From Lepidodermella squamata (taxonomy: Eukaryota; Gastrotricha): 64,000 bases of DNA. Positions 11,380 through 22,540 of the stretch are shown here, piece by piece. The translations under genes were made by a program, and so were the position numbers. The notes under the pieces were generated by a model. The model was not told the DNA's origin and searched no databases. It saw only the letters and a program-made list of their open reading frames with translations. Positions within the stretch are counted from its first letter, which is position 1, and each line of letters starts with the position of its first letter. The stretch spans positions 4,340,001 through 4,404,000 of the forward strand of contig JBLDXI010000042.1 in assembly GCA_047495785.1 (NCBI GenBank). Reading direction: 5' to 3'.

Positions 11380-13314
11380 ATGCTAACAATTTGTAAACGG
11401 CTGTCGCAGAGCCAACAGCTGGCGTTGAAATGTTCGGCCATCGGTCGGGCACGCTTCAACACTGCTGCAATGGCAAAACTCTTGGACCACGACAACCATG
11501 ATAGTCGCAATAAGCTGCGCGAGCTGTTCCGCGATCCACTGTTCACGCCCAAGTATGCCATGTCTCTTAAAGAGGAGCGTGACTTGGCATACCAGCGACT
11601 AAAGCGTATTTGCGATGCCAAGATTATATCGGTCAAGGACTTCCTGACGAATCCGAGCAACATTTTCAGTGCCCACGAAGTCGTCGGAATGATGGATGGT
11701 TCGACCGCAACTAAGTTGACTGTTCAATTCAATCTCTTTGGTGGAACTGTGCTGAAACTTGGCACCGAGCGCCACCACGGAGAGTTTCTTGAGAAAATCG
11801 ATCGCTTTGAGGCCATCGGCTGTTTCGCGTTGACGGAGCTCGGCTATGGAAACAACGCTGTCGAGATGGAGACTACGGCGACTTACGACGCTGACAAGGA
11901 CGAGTTCGTCATCAAAACGCCGTCTCCTCTGGCGCAGAAGTATTGGATCACAAACTCAGCTATCCATGCTCAGTGGGTCGTCGCCTTCGCTCGATTGATC
12001 ATCAAGGGAGAAGATCAAGGTGTTCACGGCATTCTAGTTCGCATCCGTGAACAGGATGGCTCTGTCTCGCCGAACACACGTGTCTGGGATATGGGTCACA
12101 AGATCGCCTTCAACGGCGTTGACAACGGCGCCCTATGGTTTGAGAACACTCGCGTTCCACGCACTAACCTGCTCAACGCCATGTCAAATCTCGAGAAGGG
12201 CGGTGCCTTCGAAAGCAAGGTCAAAAGCAAGCGAGGTCGTTTCCTGACACTTGCTGAGCAGTTGCTGAGTGGACGCGTCTGCATCGCCTCCATGTGCCTT
12301 GGCAGCACTAAGGTTGGCCTGACGAATGCGATTCGCTACGCAGCCTCGCGCAAATGCGTCGGTCCGACCGGCTTGTCCGACACACCAATTCTCAACTACC
12401 AGCTTCAACAGCGAGCGTTGATGCCGCTTGTTGCGTCTACCTATGCCCTCAATATCGGCCTCAACTACGTCAAGGATCGCTTCAGCAAGAAGACGGATAA
12501 GGACCACGAAGAGGTGCTACGACTGTGCTGTATCATCAAGACGATGGTTACATGGAACAACGAACGAGTCGCGACTGTGTCACGCGAGCGATGCGGTGGC
12601 CAGGGTTACTTGTCGGCGAATCGATTCGGCGAATGCATCGGCGGCGCCCATGCCGGCATGACTGCTGAGGGCGACAACCGTGTGTTGATGCAGAAGGTGA
12701 CCAAGGAGCTTCTGAGCAGTGTCAAGCCAAAGCACGTCATGGAGTATTTCTCAAACTTCCAACTTCGCGGGGAAGAGAAGCGAGAATCCCTAGGTATTGC
12801 TAAGGTCGATGACGTCACCAGCGAGGAGTTCTTAATGAAGCTTTTCCGTGAGCGTGAGAAGTACCTACTGTACAACCTCGCCTTCCGTCTTCATCAGAGC
12901 AAGGAAGCGGGCACTTCGCTGTTCGACTCTTGGACCTATGAGCAACAGGATCTGGTTCAGGAAGTTGCCCAGGCTTATGGCGAGCGAATCATGCTCGAAC
13001 AGACCTTCTTGGCCAGCAATTCCGCTGAGGCTAGCATCAAACCAGTGCTGAAGAAACTCGGGTCGCTCTACGGCATTCACCGGATCGAACAGGCTCTTGG
13101 CTGGTACATGACTGAGGAGTTCTTCAGCCCGAAGACTGGCAAGACCGTTGTCAAGGCGTCGCAGAAGCTATGCAAGGAACTCGGCGGCCATGCTGTTGAA
13201 CTGGTCAACGGCTTCGGCATCCCGCAACACATGCTGTATGCTCCGATCGCCCGCGACTGGGTCAAGTACAACACGTACGAAAACAACGGCGAGTTGAATA
13301 AGGAAAAGTTCTAA
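11380..13314 (+). CDS. Acyl-CoA oxidase family flavoenzyme
   Basis: A single uninterrupted exon of 644 residues. Acyl-CoA oxidases carry out the first, FAD-dependent step of peroxisomal beta-oxidation and make hydrogen peroxide. Supporting blocks are the FAD/substrate region [11 protein letters not shown]...ETTATYD at about 150-170, the middle block [21 protein letters not shown], the [16 protein letters not shown] block, and the catalytic-base region [19 protein letters not shown] with Glu430. Length fits the family (about 650-700). The C-terminus is EKF, not an SKL-type peroxisomal signal, and the N-terminus ([11 protein letters not shown]) only approximates a PTS2, so its location is open. 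Codon use is GC-rich at third positions, unlike the spacers. TTTTTAG followed by GCG and the ATG suggests a 5' splice or trans-splice acceptor. AATAAA occurs at 13663. Confidence 0.9.
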   Translation: MLTICKRLSQSQQLALKCSAIGRARFNTAAMAKLLDHDNHDSRNKLRELFRDPLFTPKYAMSLKEERDLAYQRLKRICDAKIISVKDFLTNPSNIFSAHEVVGMMDGSTATKLTVQFNLFGGTVLKLGTERHHGEFLEKIDRFEAIGCFALTELGYGNNAVEMETTATYDADKDEFVIKTPSPLAQKYWITNSAIHAQWVVAFARLIIKGEDQGVHGILVRIREQDGSVSPNTRVWDMGHKIAFNGVDNGALWFENTRVPRTNLLNAMSNLEKGGAFESKVKSKRGRFLTLAEQLLSGRVCIASMCLGSTKVGLTNAIRYAASRKCVGPTGLSDTPILNYQLQQRALMPLVASTYALNIGLNYVKDRFSKKTDKDHEEVLRLCCIIKTMVTWNNERVATVSRERCGGQGYLSANRFGECIGGAHAGMTAEGDNRVLMQKVTKELLSSVKPKHVMEYFSNFQLRGEEKRESLGIAKVDDVTSEEFLMKLFREREKYLLYNLAFRLHQSKEAGTSLFDSWTYEQQDLVQEVAQAYGERIMLEQTFLASNSAEASIKPVLKKLGSLYGIHRIEQALGWYMTEEFFSPKTGKTVVKASQKLCKELGGHAVELVNGFGIPQHMLYAPIARDWVKYNTYENNGELNKEKF

Positions 13315-13752
13315 TTGGTATAAACAAAGTCACCTAACTGAAATATGACAAGTTTTTGAGCTTTAAAAGCTCTTTAATGGATAAAAGTTGTGGCATGTGA
13401 GAGATTATGCTCGTCCCAAATCACCTTCTTTCAGTTCTTTTAAAGTATGTATCAGCTCATTTTTTCTTGAACCTTATACAATTGTTCTAAAGAGTAGCTT
13501 CTCTCCTTCATTCATAATGAGATCGAGGATGGGTCGATTTTCGCTACACCATTTTCGACCATTTGTATATTTTTGGAAACTTGATGGTGTTTTACCGCGA
13601 AATTTTTTGAAAAATTCGATTTCCTGTTCTTTTTGTGTCATTAAAATTTATATGTGGTGGTAAATAAAATTTTGCAGATTTTTTTGCATATTATTTATTC
13701 ATAACCACGTTTTTTATTTATAGTCTCTTTATAGTGAATTGACTTAAATTCA
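13315..13752. other. Spacer between acyl-CoA oxidase and aminopeptidase 1
   Basis: A 438-bp AT-rich gap between two genes on the same strand. It contains a poly(A)-signal hexamer AATAAA at 13663-13668 and, just before the next ATG, acceptor-like TTTATAG sequences. No further gene is seen. Confidence 0.5.
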
Positions 13753-16392
13753 ATGGCCAGTGAATCCGGCCGTCTCCCTCGCTCTGCTGTTCCTCTAACT
13801 TATGTGATAAACTTGGACCTTGACACCAATTCTCGCCGTTTCTCCGGCAAGCAATCAGTCCAATGTGAGCTACTCGAAAAAACCAAATGCATCAGCTTCA
13901 ATGCGAAATGTCTCGATATCACTAGCATTCGCTTTGATTTCGGTAACGGCCAGGTAATTCCTTCCTCAATAAACTATAGCGCTGAGGCGGAAACGATGAC
14001 AGCTGGCTTTGAGAAAGAATTGAACGTTGGTAAATTTTCTCTCGATATCGAATATTCAGGCGTTATTGTCGACAATGGCCTGTATGGTTTGTACGTGTCG
14101 AAAGACACCTCTGGCAATGACGCGTTTTCCACACATTTCCAAACCAGTTTTGCCAGATGTGTATTCCCGTGCTGGGATGAACCGTCTTTCAAGGCTGAAT
14201 TCGAAATAACTGTAACATGCCAGGCTGAGTTCGACGTGACCTGCATTTCAAATATGCCAATTGAGAGTCAGAATCGGGTTGAGAATCGCGTTGCTTACAA
14301 GTTCCAGAAAACTCCGAAAATGTCGACTTATCTCGTTGGCCTAGCTGTAGGGAAGTTTGATGTAGCCTGTGCTGAAACTAGCCGCGGAATTCCCGTCCGA
14401 GTTTTCACCGCGAAAGGCAAGGCTTCGTACGGTCAATATTGCGCTGAAATTGCCGCTGAGATTATTCCGTTTTTCGAAGAATTTTTCTCGATTCCTTTCA
14501 TGCTACCGAAATTAGACATCGTAGCCGTGCCGCAACACAGTTTTGCTGCTATGGAGAACTGGGGGATCTTGATGTACCGAGAAGCTAACCTACTTTGCGA
14601 CTACAAAGCTGATGAATCGAGAAAAGTCGAAGTTGCGATGTTGATTGGCCACGAATTGGCTCATCAATGGTTTGGTAATCTAGTCACATGCGATTTCTGG
14701 TCTCAAATTTGGCTGAATGAAGGATTTGCTGAGTGGACTGAATATTTGACGGCGAGTCGGTTCTTCCCGAAACGCAAGGCCTGGTCGGATTTTCTTCACT
14801 ACGAATTCTCCGACGCACTTTTCGTCGATTCCTTAGCCACTTCTCATCCCGTCGAAGTTCCGCTGAAATCCGCGGCAGAAACTGCTGAGATTTTCGACTC
14901 GATTACTTACTCAAAAGGGTGCTCTCTAGTCCGTATGTTGTTCCACTTTTTGGGCGAGCAAAACTTCCGCCAAGGTCTTGAGCTCTACCTTAATAAATTT
15001 TCGTATAAAAACGCTACTACCCCCGATTTATGGGCTGCTTTCGACTCAGTTTCTGGTCTTGATATATCTAAAGTCATGCAATCTTACGTTTCAAACGCTA
15101 GCTATCCTTTCCTTCAAGTCTCCCTGTCTTCCTCTGATGATGTCTGCGTGAAAGTTGACACTTTTTCCGCCCATGGCCCTGTCAAAAATGGTAGTCGCGA
15201 GGCATTAGTATCAGTCAAATTGATCGATAGTAATAGTGGAAATAACGAGGCTTTATCAGCATTTTCTACTGATGGCAAGGTCGAGTTTAAGGGCCGTTCA
15301 GTGAAAGATCGATTGATTATCGCAAATCCTGGTGCTATTTGGCTATGCCGTGTTTCTTACCCGCCTGAAATGTGGCGAAAATTGGGCCTGGCTTGCCGAA
15401 ATTCGAATTTGGTTTCATCTGATGAAAAGTTCACGATTCAAAGCGATTTGTTTGCCCTGGCTATGGCTGGCTATCCTGGTGGCTATTCGATCGCGAAATG
15501 GCTTGCTTTTGTCACAAATTTTGCTGAAAACGAGCAGTCTTACGCGGTTTGGAAAGACATTTCCAACTCATTGGCTCTAATAGGCGATCTAGCCCAAGAA
15601 AACGAGTTCGCTTCATCGTTCAAAGTTTTCGTTCAACAACTGCTGAAACCAAGGTTCGAAAAACTTGGCTGGGATAAGTCGAATGAAAACGAAGATCCAG
15701 AGGCGAGCGAGTTGCGAGCTTTGTTGATAACAGTTCTCGGCTTCAATGACGATGAAAGCGTGATTTCTGGTTGCCAAGTTCGTTTTGCCAAACACATTTC
15801 CAATGAATCGTTAATTCCTAGCGATTTGCGTCGAGCAATTTTCAGCGTAGTAGCATTTCACGGTGGTAAAGAGGAGTTCAAGCAACTATTCCACATTTTC
15901 GATAATTCGCCGACCGATGATATCAGGGCTGTAATTCTAACTGCGATTGGCTGTTTCCAAAACCCTGAAACGCGGCAAAGTTTGGTTGATTGGCTGGATC
16001 AAAATGAGCTGCCTATTAGCATTCAATCACTGCCTCGAGTTTTAGCCGGAATTTCGCAGTCGATCGATGGCAGGCAGCTATCGCTTGAGTTTCTGCTGAA
16101 AAATTGGTCGAAATTGACTGTTTTGTGCGCTGGGCCTTCTGGGTTACTCTTCGGCCGTATTGTCAGTGCAGCCCTTGGCCGTTTTTCGGACCAATCCGTC
16201 GCCGATTTGTTGGAGGTTCAATTCGATAACGAGCCATTGGCCACTGCAAAACGAGCTGTTGAACAGGTCTGCGATACAATCCGCGTTCAAGCCAAATTTT
16301 CGGCTCGAGAGGCCACTAATCTACGTGACTTTTTCTCGAAATTCAACGAAAGTAGCTCCTTTGCTAATCTTTTCGACCTATATTTTCCTTGA
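13753..16392 (+). CDS. M1 aminopeptidase, puromycin-sensitive type (intronless copy)
   Basis: One continuous 879-residue exon encoding a gluzincin aminopeptidase, which removes N-terminal residues from peptides. The exopeptidase loop reads AAMENWG near 265-271, with Ala for the usual Gly of GAMEN. The zinc site is HELAHQ at 300-305, with the third ligand Glu323 in WLNEGFAEW. FPCWDEPSFKA and the ERAP1_C-type C-terminal half are also present, and the length matches the family. It lacks the mitochondrial/secretory-like leader of the neighbouring paralogue and has weaker codon bias. No introns interrupt it, whereas the paralogue 106 bp downstream has three or four. The catalytic residues are intact, so it should be active. 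Confidence 0.93.
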   Translation: MASESGRLPRSAVPLTYVINLDLDTNSRRFSGKQSVQCELLEKTKCISFNAKCLDITSIRFDFGNGQVIPSSINYSAEAETMTAGFEKELNVGKFSLDIEYSGVIVDNGLYGLYVSKDTSGNDAFSTHFQTSFARCVFPCWDEPSFKAEFEITVTCQAEFDVTCISNMPIESQNRVENRVAYKFQKTPKMSTYLVGLAVGKFDVACAETSRGIPVRVFTAKGKASYGQYCAEIAAEIIPFFEEFFSIPFMLPKLDIVAVPQHSFAAMENWGILMYREANLLCDYKADESRKVEVAMLIGHELAHQWFGNLVTCDFWSQIWLNEGFAEWTEYLTASRFFPKRKAWSDFLHYEFSDALFVDSLATSHPVEVPLKSAAETAEIFDSITYSKGCSLVRMLFHFLGEQNFRQGLELYLNKFSYKNATTPDLWAAFDSVSGLDISKVMQSYVSNASYPFLQVSLSSSDDVCVKVDTFSAHGPVKNGSREALVSVKLIDSNSGNNEALSAFSTDGKVEFKGRSVKDRLIIANPGAIWLCRVSYPPEMWRKLGLACRNSNLVSSDEKFTIQSDLFALAMAGYPGGYSIAKWLAFVTNFAENEQSYAVWKDISNSLALIGDLAQENEFASSFKVFVQQLLKPRFEKLGWDKSNENEDPEASELRALLITVLGFNDDESVISGCQVRFAKHISNESLIPSDLRRAIFSVVAFHGGKEEFKQLFHIFDNSPTDDIRAVILTAIGCFQNPETRQSLVDWLDQNELPISIQSLPRVLAGISQSIDGRQLSLEFLLKNWSKLTVLCAGPSGLLFGRIVSAALGRFSDQSVADLLEVQFDNEPLATAKRAVEQVCDTIRVQAKFSAREATNLRDFFSKFNESSSFANLFDLYFP

Positions 16393-16498
16393 TGGCGATG
16401 ATTATTTTATCAGTAAAATTTATTGTTATTATCTTATCGTTGCAATACAGGGTTTTACCGGTTTTATTATTGTTGTTTGACTATATAGACGTCATTTT

Positions 16499-19400
16499 AT
16501 GCGTCTTGCTTTCCCACTGCGACAACTCGTCACTGGTTTACGTCAGTCTTTTCTAGAGGTTAAATCTGTTTCGGCATCTTTGCGATTTCACTCAACCCGC
16601 CCAGCCATGACTCTGGATTCCCACGCTACTAAGAAGCCGTTCGAGCGCCTGCCGAAAGCCGTCAAGCCGGTCAACTACAAGCTGCGCCTGCAGCCTGATT
16701 TGAAGAAATTCACCTTCACCGGCACGTCCGAGATCGAGGTGAACGTCGTCGAATCGACCAGCAAGGTCGTGTTGAATGCGGCTGATTTGAAAATCGAATC
16801 TGCCTCGTTCAAGTCGAAGACCGGCAAGAGCCTCACCGCCACCGTTGCGCTGGAAGTCGAGGAGGAACGCGCTATTTTCACGTTCCCCGAGGCCCTGCCC
16901 GCCGGCGAGGGTGTCCTGAGCCTCAATTTCGACGGAACCCTCAACGACAAGCTCAAGGGCTTCTACCGTTCCAAGTACAAGATGGCTGATGGCGAGGAGC
17001 GTTATGCCGCTGTTACGCAATTCGAGCCGACCGACGCCCGTCGCGCCTTCCCCTGCTGGGACGAGCCGGCTATTAAGGCGACTTTCGACGTGACCCTGGT
17101 TGCGCCGAAAGACAAGGTCGCGCTGTCGAACATGCCGGTTAAGACTGAGAAGGTCGAGGGTGAGCACAAGGTTGTCGAGTACGAGCGGACGCCGATCATG
17201 CCGACCTACCTGGTTGCGTTCATTGTCGGCGATTTCGAGCATATCGAGACCAAGGACGCTAATGGCGTGTTGGTTCGCGTTTTCACGCAGATTGGCAAGA
17301 AGGAACAGGGCCGCTTCGCTTTGGAAGTCGCTGCCAAGTCGCTGCCTTTCTACAAGGTCAGTAAAAGTCGAGCTTAGAAATGAATAAAAATATTTAGGAC
17401 TTTATTTATTTAAGAAATGTATCTACCTTAATAAAACTAAATTCTAAGAATTACTAATATTTATGTTGGTTTTTGTAAAAAGAACTTTTTGAATTTCAAA
17501 TTCCATTAAAAGCTAGCTTCAAATTAAAACGTCATTCTCTTGGTTGCTGATAGCTAGTTTTTATTGATTTTTTCAGTTTGGGCTTGTTTGATTTTTAGAA
17601 GGGCGTTTTCCGCTTGCGATTTTTGTTTTTTTTCAACTAATTGATTCGGCGCCCAATCCTCAAAATTCTGATTTTTTCATTTAACAAACATTCTCAAAAA
17701 TTTTGAAAATTCCTTTTAAAATGACGCTAACCTAAATTTAAATTTAAATATTTTTTCCCCATTTTAATTTTTGAGCGTAAATTATCTTGACATAAAAAAT
17801 CTGAATTCCTGTCGTGATTTTGGCCTGAATCACCAACAGGACGTTCTATAAATTCAAGAAAATTATGCTTGGTATTTGGGACTTTGACAGATGGTGAATT
17901 AAGGGTTACGTCCGTTATTTTTCGCAGAATAAAAACTTCGAAATTATGCAATTTAGGTGCTTCAATAGTTTTTTTCGAATTTCCATAGCTGAATGCGGAT
18001 TTAAAAAAAAACAGCGCTGATTTTAATTTATTTTTCTTTAAACAGGAGTACTTCAATGTCGGCTACCCGCTGCCCAAGATGGACTTGATTGCCATTCCGG
18101 ACTTCGCTGCCGGCGCCATGGAAAACTGGGGCCTGACCACGTACCGCGAAACCGCCCTGCTCGTCGACCCGGACAACACCGCCATCCGCAACAAGCAGTA
18201 CGTCGCCCTGGTCGTGTGCCACGAACTCGCCCACCAGTGGTTCGGCAACCTGGTCACCATGGAGTGGTGGACCCATCTGTGGTTGAACGAAGGCTACGCC
18301 ACCTGGATCGAGTTCCTCTGCGTCGAGAAGCTGTTCCCCGAGTGGCAAATCTGGTCGCAGTTCCTGTCGATGGACTACACCCGCGCCATGGGCCTCGATG
18401 CGCTGAAGAACAGCCACGCGATCGAAGTGCCGGTCGGCCACCCGAGCGAGATCGACGAAATCTTCGACGCGATCAGCTACTCGAAGGGCGCGTCGGTCAT
18501 CCGCATGATCCACGATTTCATCGGAGACGCCGCCTTCCGCAAGGGCATGAACAAGTACCTGACAAAGCACCAGTACTCGAACGCTGAGACCGGCGATTTG
18601 TGGGCTGCCCTGTCCGAGGCGAGCGGCAAGGACATCGCCCGTGTCATGAACGTCTTCACCGGCCAAGTCGGTTACCCGGTTCTGTACGTCGACCACAAGG
18701 ACGGCAAGTTCCACCTGCGCCAGGAAAAATTCAACGCTGATGGGTCTCGCTTGACCGGCTCCGACGCCCCGGTCTGGCCGCTCCCCGTCACCGCTGTCCG
18801 CGAGCATGGCAAGGACCGTTTTGCCGAGTTCGTTTTCGATAAGCGTGAGGGTGAGGCGCAGCTGAAGGAAACGACCGCGTTGAAGAGCGAGGAGTGGGTG
18901 AAATTCAACGCGAACACCGTTGGTTTCTACCGCGTTCGTTATTCCAATGAACTGCTGACGAAATTGTCGCGTGGTGTCAAGGATGGTTCGCTGTCGGCTG
19001 GCGATCGTCTCGGTCTGACCTCTGACCTGTTCGCCCTGTGCCGCGCTGGTTTCGATGTTTCGATCCCGCAGCTGTTGGACTTTTTCTCGAACTTCGCCGA
19101 GACTGAGAAGGACTACTCGGTCTGGGAAGATATTGCCGGCTCGCACTCGGCTATTGCCACCCTGATCCAATACACCCCGCACGGTGACAGCTTCAAGGTT
19201 AGTCAGATCTTTTCATTTTTACTTGGAAATAGCTTCATACTCATTCGGCTTTGCTTGGATTAAATTATTCAATATTTTTGAGACAAATCTGCATTTTTAA
19301 GTTTATTGAAAGGAAACATTGAAAATTTAACAAATTGCTTTAAGGAGGACTTTAAGGAGGAAAAAATATCGAGTAAAATTTGTGTTTGAAATGTTAATCG

Positions 19401-22400
19401 GGTCCTCCTTTTACCGGAACCAAATTTTGGCATTTTCTAGTGACCTGAAATCACTTTTCGGAAATTTTTGCGGGTCAAGATTGACCAAAATTATTGAAAA
19501 AATTATTTGGCGTAACATTTTCTATAAGACAGAGTTTTCACATCAGAACTCATACTTCGCCTACAATTCGTATAATAATTAAAAAAATGACTCTTTGCCT
19601 ATTTCGACTTTAAATCCGCGAAATTCAAATCTGGCTCCGCTAAAAAATATTCTGATTCTATAATAAATACTTCTTCAATTTAATTGTGATAAATCCTCGA
19701 ATGTTCCGTGGTTTCTGAGTAATTTTCACTATTTCTTCGGGAATTTTAGCCCGGTATTTAATTGAATTCGCTTTTTATTTCAGGCTTTCACCCGCAATTT
19801 GTTTGGCCCGGTCGCTCGCCGTGTTGGCTGGGAGCCGAAGAGCACCGACGCCCCGAACGACGCCCTTCTCCGCGCCCTCGTCCTGTCGAAGATGGGCTAC
19901 GCCGGAGACGCAGCCACGATTGCCGAGGCTCGCCGTCGTTTCGACGAACAGGTCGCCAAGAAAACGCCTCTGCCCGCAGATCTGCGCGCCACCGTCTACG
20001 GCATCGTCGCCAAGTACGGCGGTGAGGACACCTACCAGCAAATGTACCAGATGTACAAGGAGACCGATTTGAACGAGGAGAAGGTTCGCCTGTTGCGCGG
20101 CATGGGTCAACACGACGATGTTGCGCTCAAGCGCAAATTCTTGGAATTCTCGCTCTCCGAAGAGGTAAGACATGCAAATTATTCTGCATTGGCAAAATCT
20201 CCATTAAAAGGTTCAAATATTCTTAACCGAGTTTGATAAGCCTTTTCGTTATCTCAAAAATTGAAATTGTTGCGCTGCGATATGGTCTGCTACCGTTTGA
20301 TAATTTTTGATAAGGTGTTGATAAGTTTTGATATTACTATATTTGATCGGCTCTTAGGTAACGAATAGCGGCGATATTTACAAAATCGTTCTTTTTTATA
20401 CAAAATGTTCGAAAAATCAAATTAAAATTGAATTTTTTTATTGACTCTAATAGCAAAATTCTCCAACTTTTATAAGAAAATAGTTCTTAGCGGTTTTAGC
20501 ATTGTATGATAATTGATTGAAATGACTTGAAATAAGGTGCGTAGCCAAGATGCTCACATTGCCATGGGCGCGACGACGGACACGCGCGAGGGCCGTGAGC
20601 TCGACTGGGAGTTCACGAAACGCCACTGGGCCGAGTTGAAGGAGCGCTATCAGGACGGCTACGTGTTCACGCGAATGTTGACGCATTTGGCGGACGGCTT
20701 TTTCTGCGAGCAAGTGGCGCGCGACATCGAGGCGCACTTCACGGCGCACCCGGTCGGCAGCGCCACGCGCGCCATGCACCAGTCCGTCGAGCACATTCGC
20801 GTTCAAGTTGCTTGGCTTGCGCGCGAATCGCCACAGCTAGACCGCTTTTTTGCGCAAGCTTAATAACATATCGCATGATCAGAAATGATATCGACCTCGA
20901 TCAATCACGCTTTCTCGATTTTTTTAGCCTGTCTCTATTTTGAATGTATTTCTTGAAGGATAGCTCAATTATTGGCTATTTTAGAACGATTAAAAAATTC
21001 TAACAAATAAAATTATTGATTGAATTAATTTGCTATTTTGCTATGATAAAAGTGAAATTTTGAGAATATTTATTTTAATTTTAATTTCATTATAAATAAA
21101 CGATTTTAGCCCTTTTTCACAGATTTTTCAAATTTTACATTATTTTTGAAATATTCTTTTCCATTTATTTGGTATTTGAGATAGTGGCAAAACAGCCGTT
21201 TATTCTTGATTTTTTTATTGGTTCTCGAATGGGAAAAAATGATCGATTGTGACATTTTTCTGCTTGAAATTTTTTTTCGAAATTTATCACCGCTGAATTC
21301 TGAGTGGATTCTGATTGCCATTGTTTGTGCCTATGCAGGTTCGCTCGCAGGACACTCACATTTGCATTTCGGCGGTCACGGGCACGCCCGACGGCCGGCG
21401 CATCGTCTGGGAGTTCCTGAAGGCCAACTACCCCGAGTTCGTCAAGCGCTACAAGGACGGCTTCTTGTTCGGCCGCATTTTCGAACAGGCGGCGGGCGGT
21501 TTCTACACGACGGAGGAGGCGAAAGAGGTCGAGACGTTCTTCGCCGCCAACCCGGTCGGTTCGGCGACCCGTGTCGCGGCCCAGACCGTCGAGGGCATCA
21601 ACCTGCATTCGGCCTGGTTGGGTCGCGAGAAGGCTGGCCTCGAGAAGTTCTTCACCGCCGCGAAATACTGAATCCAATTCAGTTTTACAGCCAATTTATG
21701 ATCGTTTATTCCTGCTGGTGTAATTTTCAAAGAAAATTCCAAAAAGACGCACAAGAAACAGTGATATGATTGATTGGTTTATGCGTGAATTCCGACGCGG
21801 TGATTAAATGTAAAGAAACAAGCAAAGCTAGATTTTTAAGCTCGATATACCTATATATAAATGTATCTGTTGAAGAGTAAATATTGCATGGTTTAGTTGC
21901 TTTGAAAAATCAACTGTCTTTTAATGCGTCCAAGTATTACGAAAGGGAAAATTTTTAAAAGCGTAAAATCAATATTTATTTTTGAAAAATTCACAGGTCA
22001 AATCATGCGACGCTCACAATTGCCTGAATGCTGTTACTACGACTCCAGAAGGTTCGTTTAACTAAAAGAATTTGATGTATTTGAAAAATCCTCCTTAAAA
22101 AAATTCATCTTGAAATTTCTCACAATTTTTTATTCCTCATTTTTGCGCATTATTTATTATTTTATTATTTTTGATAGCAAATCAATATAGTTTGTCATAT
22201 AAATTGCCAATTAATTGAAATTAATGAAATTATGTTAGAAATTATAATTTCTAAATTTTAAGGTCGCGCTTTGTGCTGGGAATTCGCCAAGAAGAACTGG
22301 GGTCTGCTGCGCGAGCGCTACGAGGCCACTCTGTTCTTGTTCGGCCGCATTGTTTCCTTCGTCGCGGACACCCTGCATGAGGAGACGTACGCCGATGATT

Positions 22401-22540
22401 TGGAGACGTTCTTCGCCGCCAACTACGTTGCCTCGGCGAAGCGTGTAGCTGCACAGACTGTCGAGAAAATCCGCGTGCAGTCGCGCTGGGTGAAACGCGA
22501 AGCTCCCCTCCTTGACGAGTACTTCAAGAAATCGAACTGA
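16499..22540 (+). CDS. NPEPPS: Puromycin-sensitive aminopeptidase with alternative last exons
   Basis: Common exons are 16499-17356, 18046-19197 and 19784-20164, all joined in phase 0 (797 residues). They are followed by one of three terminal exons listed separately, giving proteins of about 905-907 residues. The N-terminus (about 45 residues, basic with RFHSTRP) resembles the leader of vertebrate NPEPPS, and the body starts at KPFERLPKAVKPVNY. Motifs: FPCWDEPAIKATF, GAMENWG at 309-315, zinc motif HELAHQ at 345-350, and WLNEG with Glu368. The family digests short cytosolic peptides, including proteasome products. Third codon positions are strongly GC-biased, so the exons stand out sharply against introns of 0.4-0.7 kb. 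It follows its intronless paralogue after only 106 bp. An acceptor-like GCAATACAG lies in that gap. Confidence 0.94.
20537..20863 (+). CDS. Alternative terminal exon A of the aminopeptidase
   Basis: It starts after AATAAG at phase 0, continuing from the SLSEE end of exon 3 with VRSQDAHIAMGATTDTREGR, and ends at TAA 20861-20863 (108 residues). It supplies the end of the ERAP1_C domain: EFTKRHWAELKERY, then a hydrophobic helix and HPVGSATRAMHQSVEHIRVQ. A poly(A) signal AATAAA lies at 21006-21011, before terminal exon B, so use of exon A can end the transcript there. Confidence 0.85.
   Translation: MRSQDAHIAMGATTDTREGRELDWEFTKRHWAELKERYQDGYVFTRMLTHLADGFFCEQVARDIEAHFTAHPVGSATRAMHQSVEHIRVQVAWLARESPQLDRFFAQA
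21339..21671 (+). CDS. Alternative terminal exon B of the aminopeptidase
   Basis: Acceptor TATGCAG, then VRSQDTHICISAVTGTPDGR in the same phase as exon A, ending with TGA at 21669-21671 (110 residues). It is a homologous replacement of exon A (EFLKANYPEFVKRYKDG, NPVGSATRVAAQTVEGI) with its own stop and intact reading frame. GC-rich third positions match the body of the gene. No AATAAA is seen before exon C; a variant ATTAAA occurs shortly downstream. Confidence 0.85.
   Translation, partial: VRSQDTHICISAVTGTPDGRRIVWEFLKANYPEFVKRYKDGFLFGRIFEQAAGGFYTTEEAKEVETFFAANPVGSATRVAAQTVEGINLHSAWLGREKAGLEKFFTAAKY
21997..22540 (+). CDS. Alternative terminal exons C1 and C2 of the aminopeptidase
   Basis: C1 (21997-22051, after TTCACAG) reads VKSCDAHNCLNAVTTTPEG and splices across a 211-bp intron with a GTTCGT donor to C2 (22263-22540), which reads RALCWEFAKKNWGLLRERY onward to a TGA. 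Together they encode 110 residues homologous to exons A and B, in the same phase. The extra intron makes this copy structurally different from the other two. A poly(A) signal AATAAA is at 22670-22675. The short C1 exon is the least certain part. Confidence 0.75.

Noticed and set aside
16592-17242. 216-codon minus-strand frame
   Set aside because: Shadow of aminopeptidase exon 1, same cause.
18028-19182. 384-codon open frame on the minus strand
   Set aside because: It is the complement of aminopeptidase exon 2, kept open by strong GC3 bias; the plus strand encodes the zinc site.
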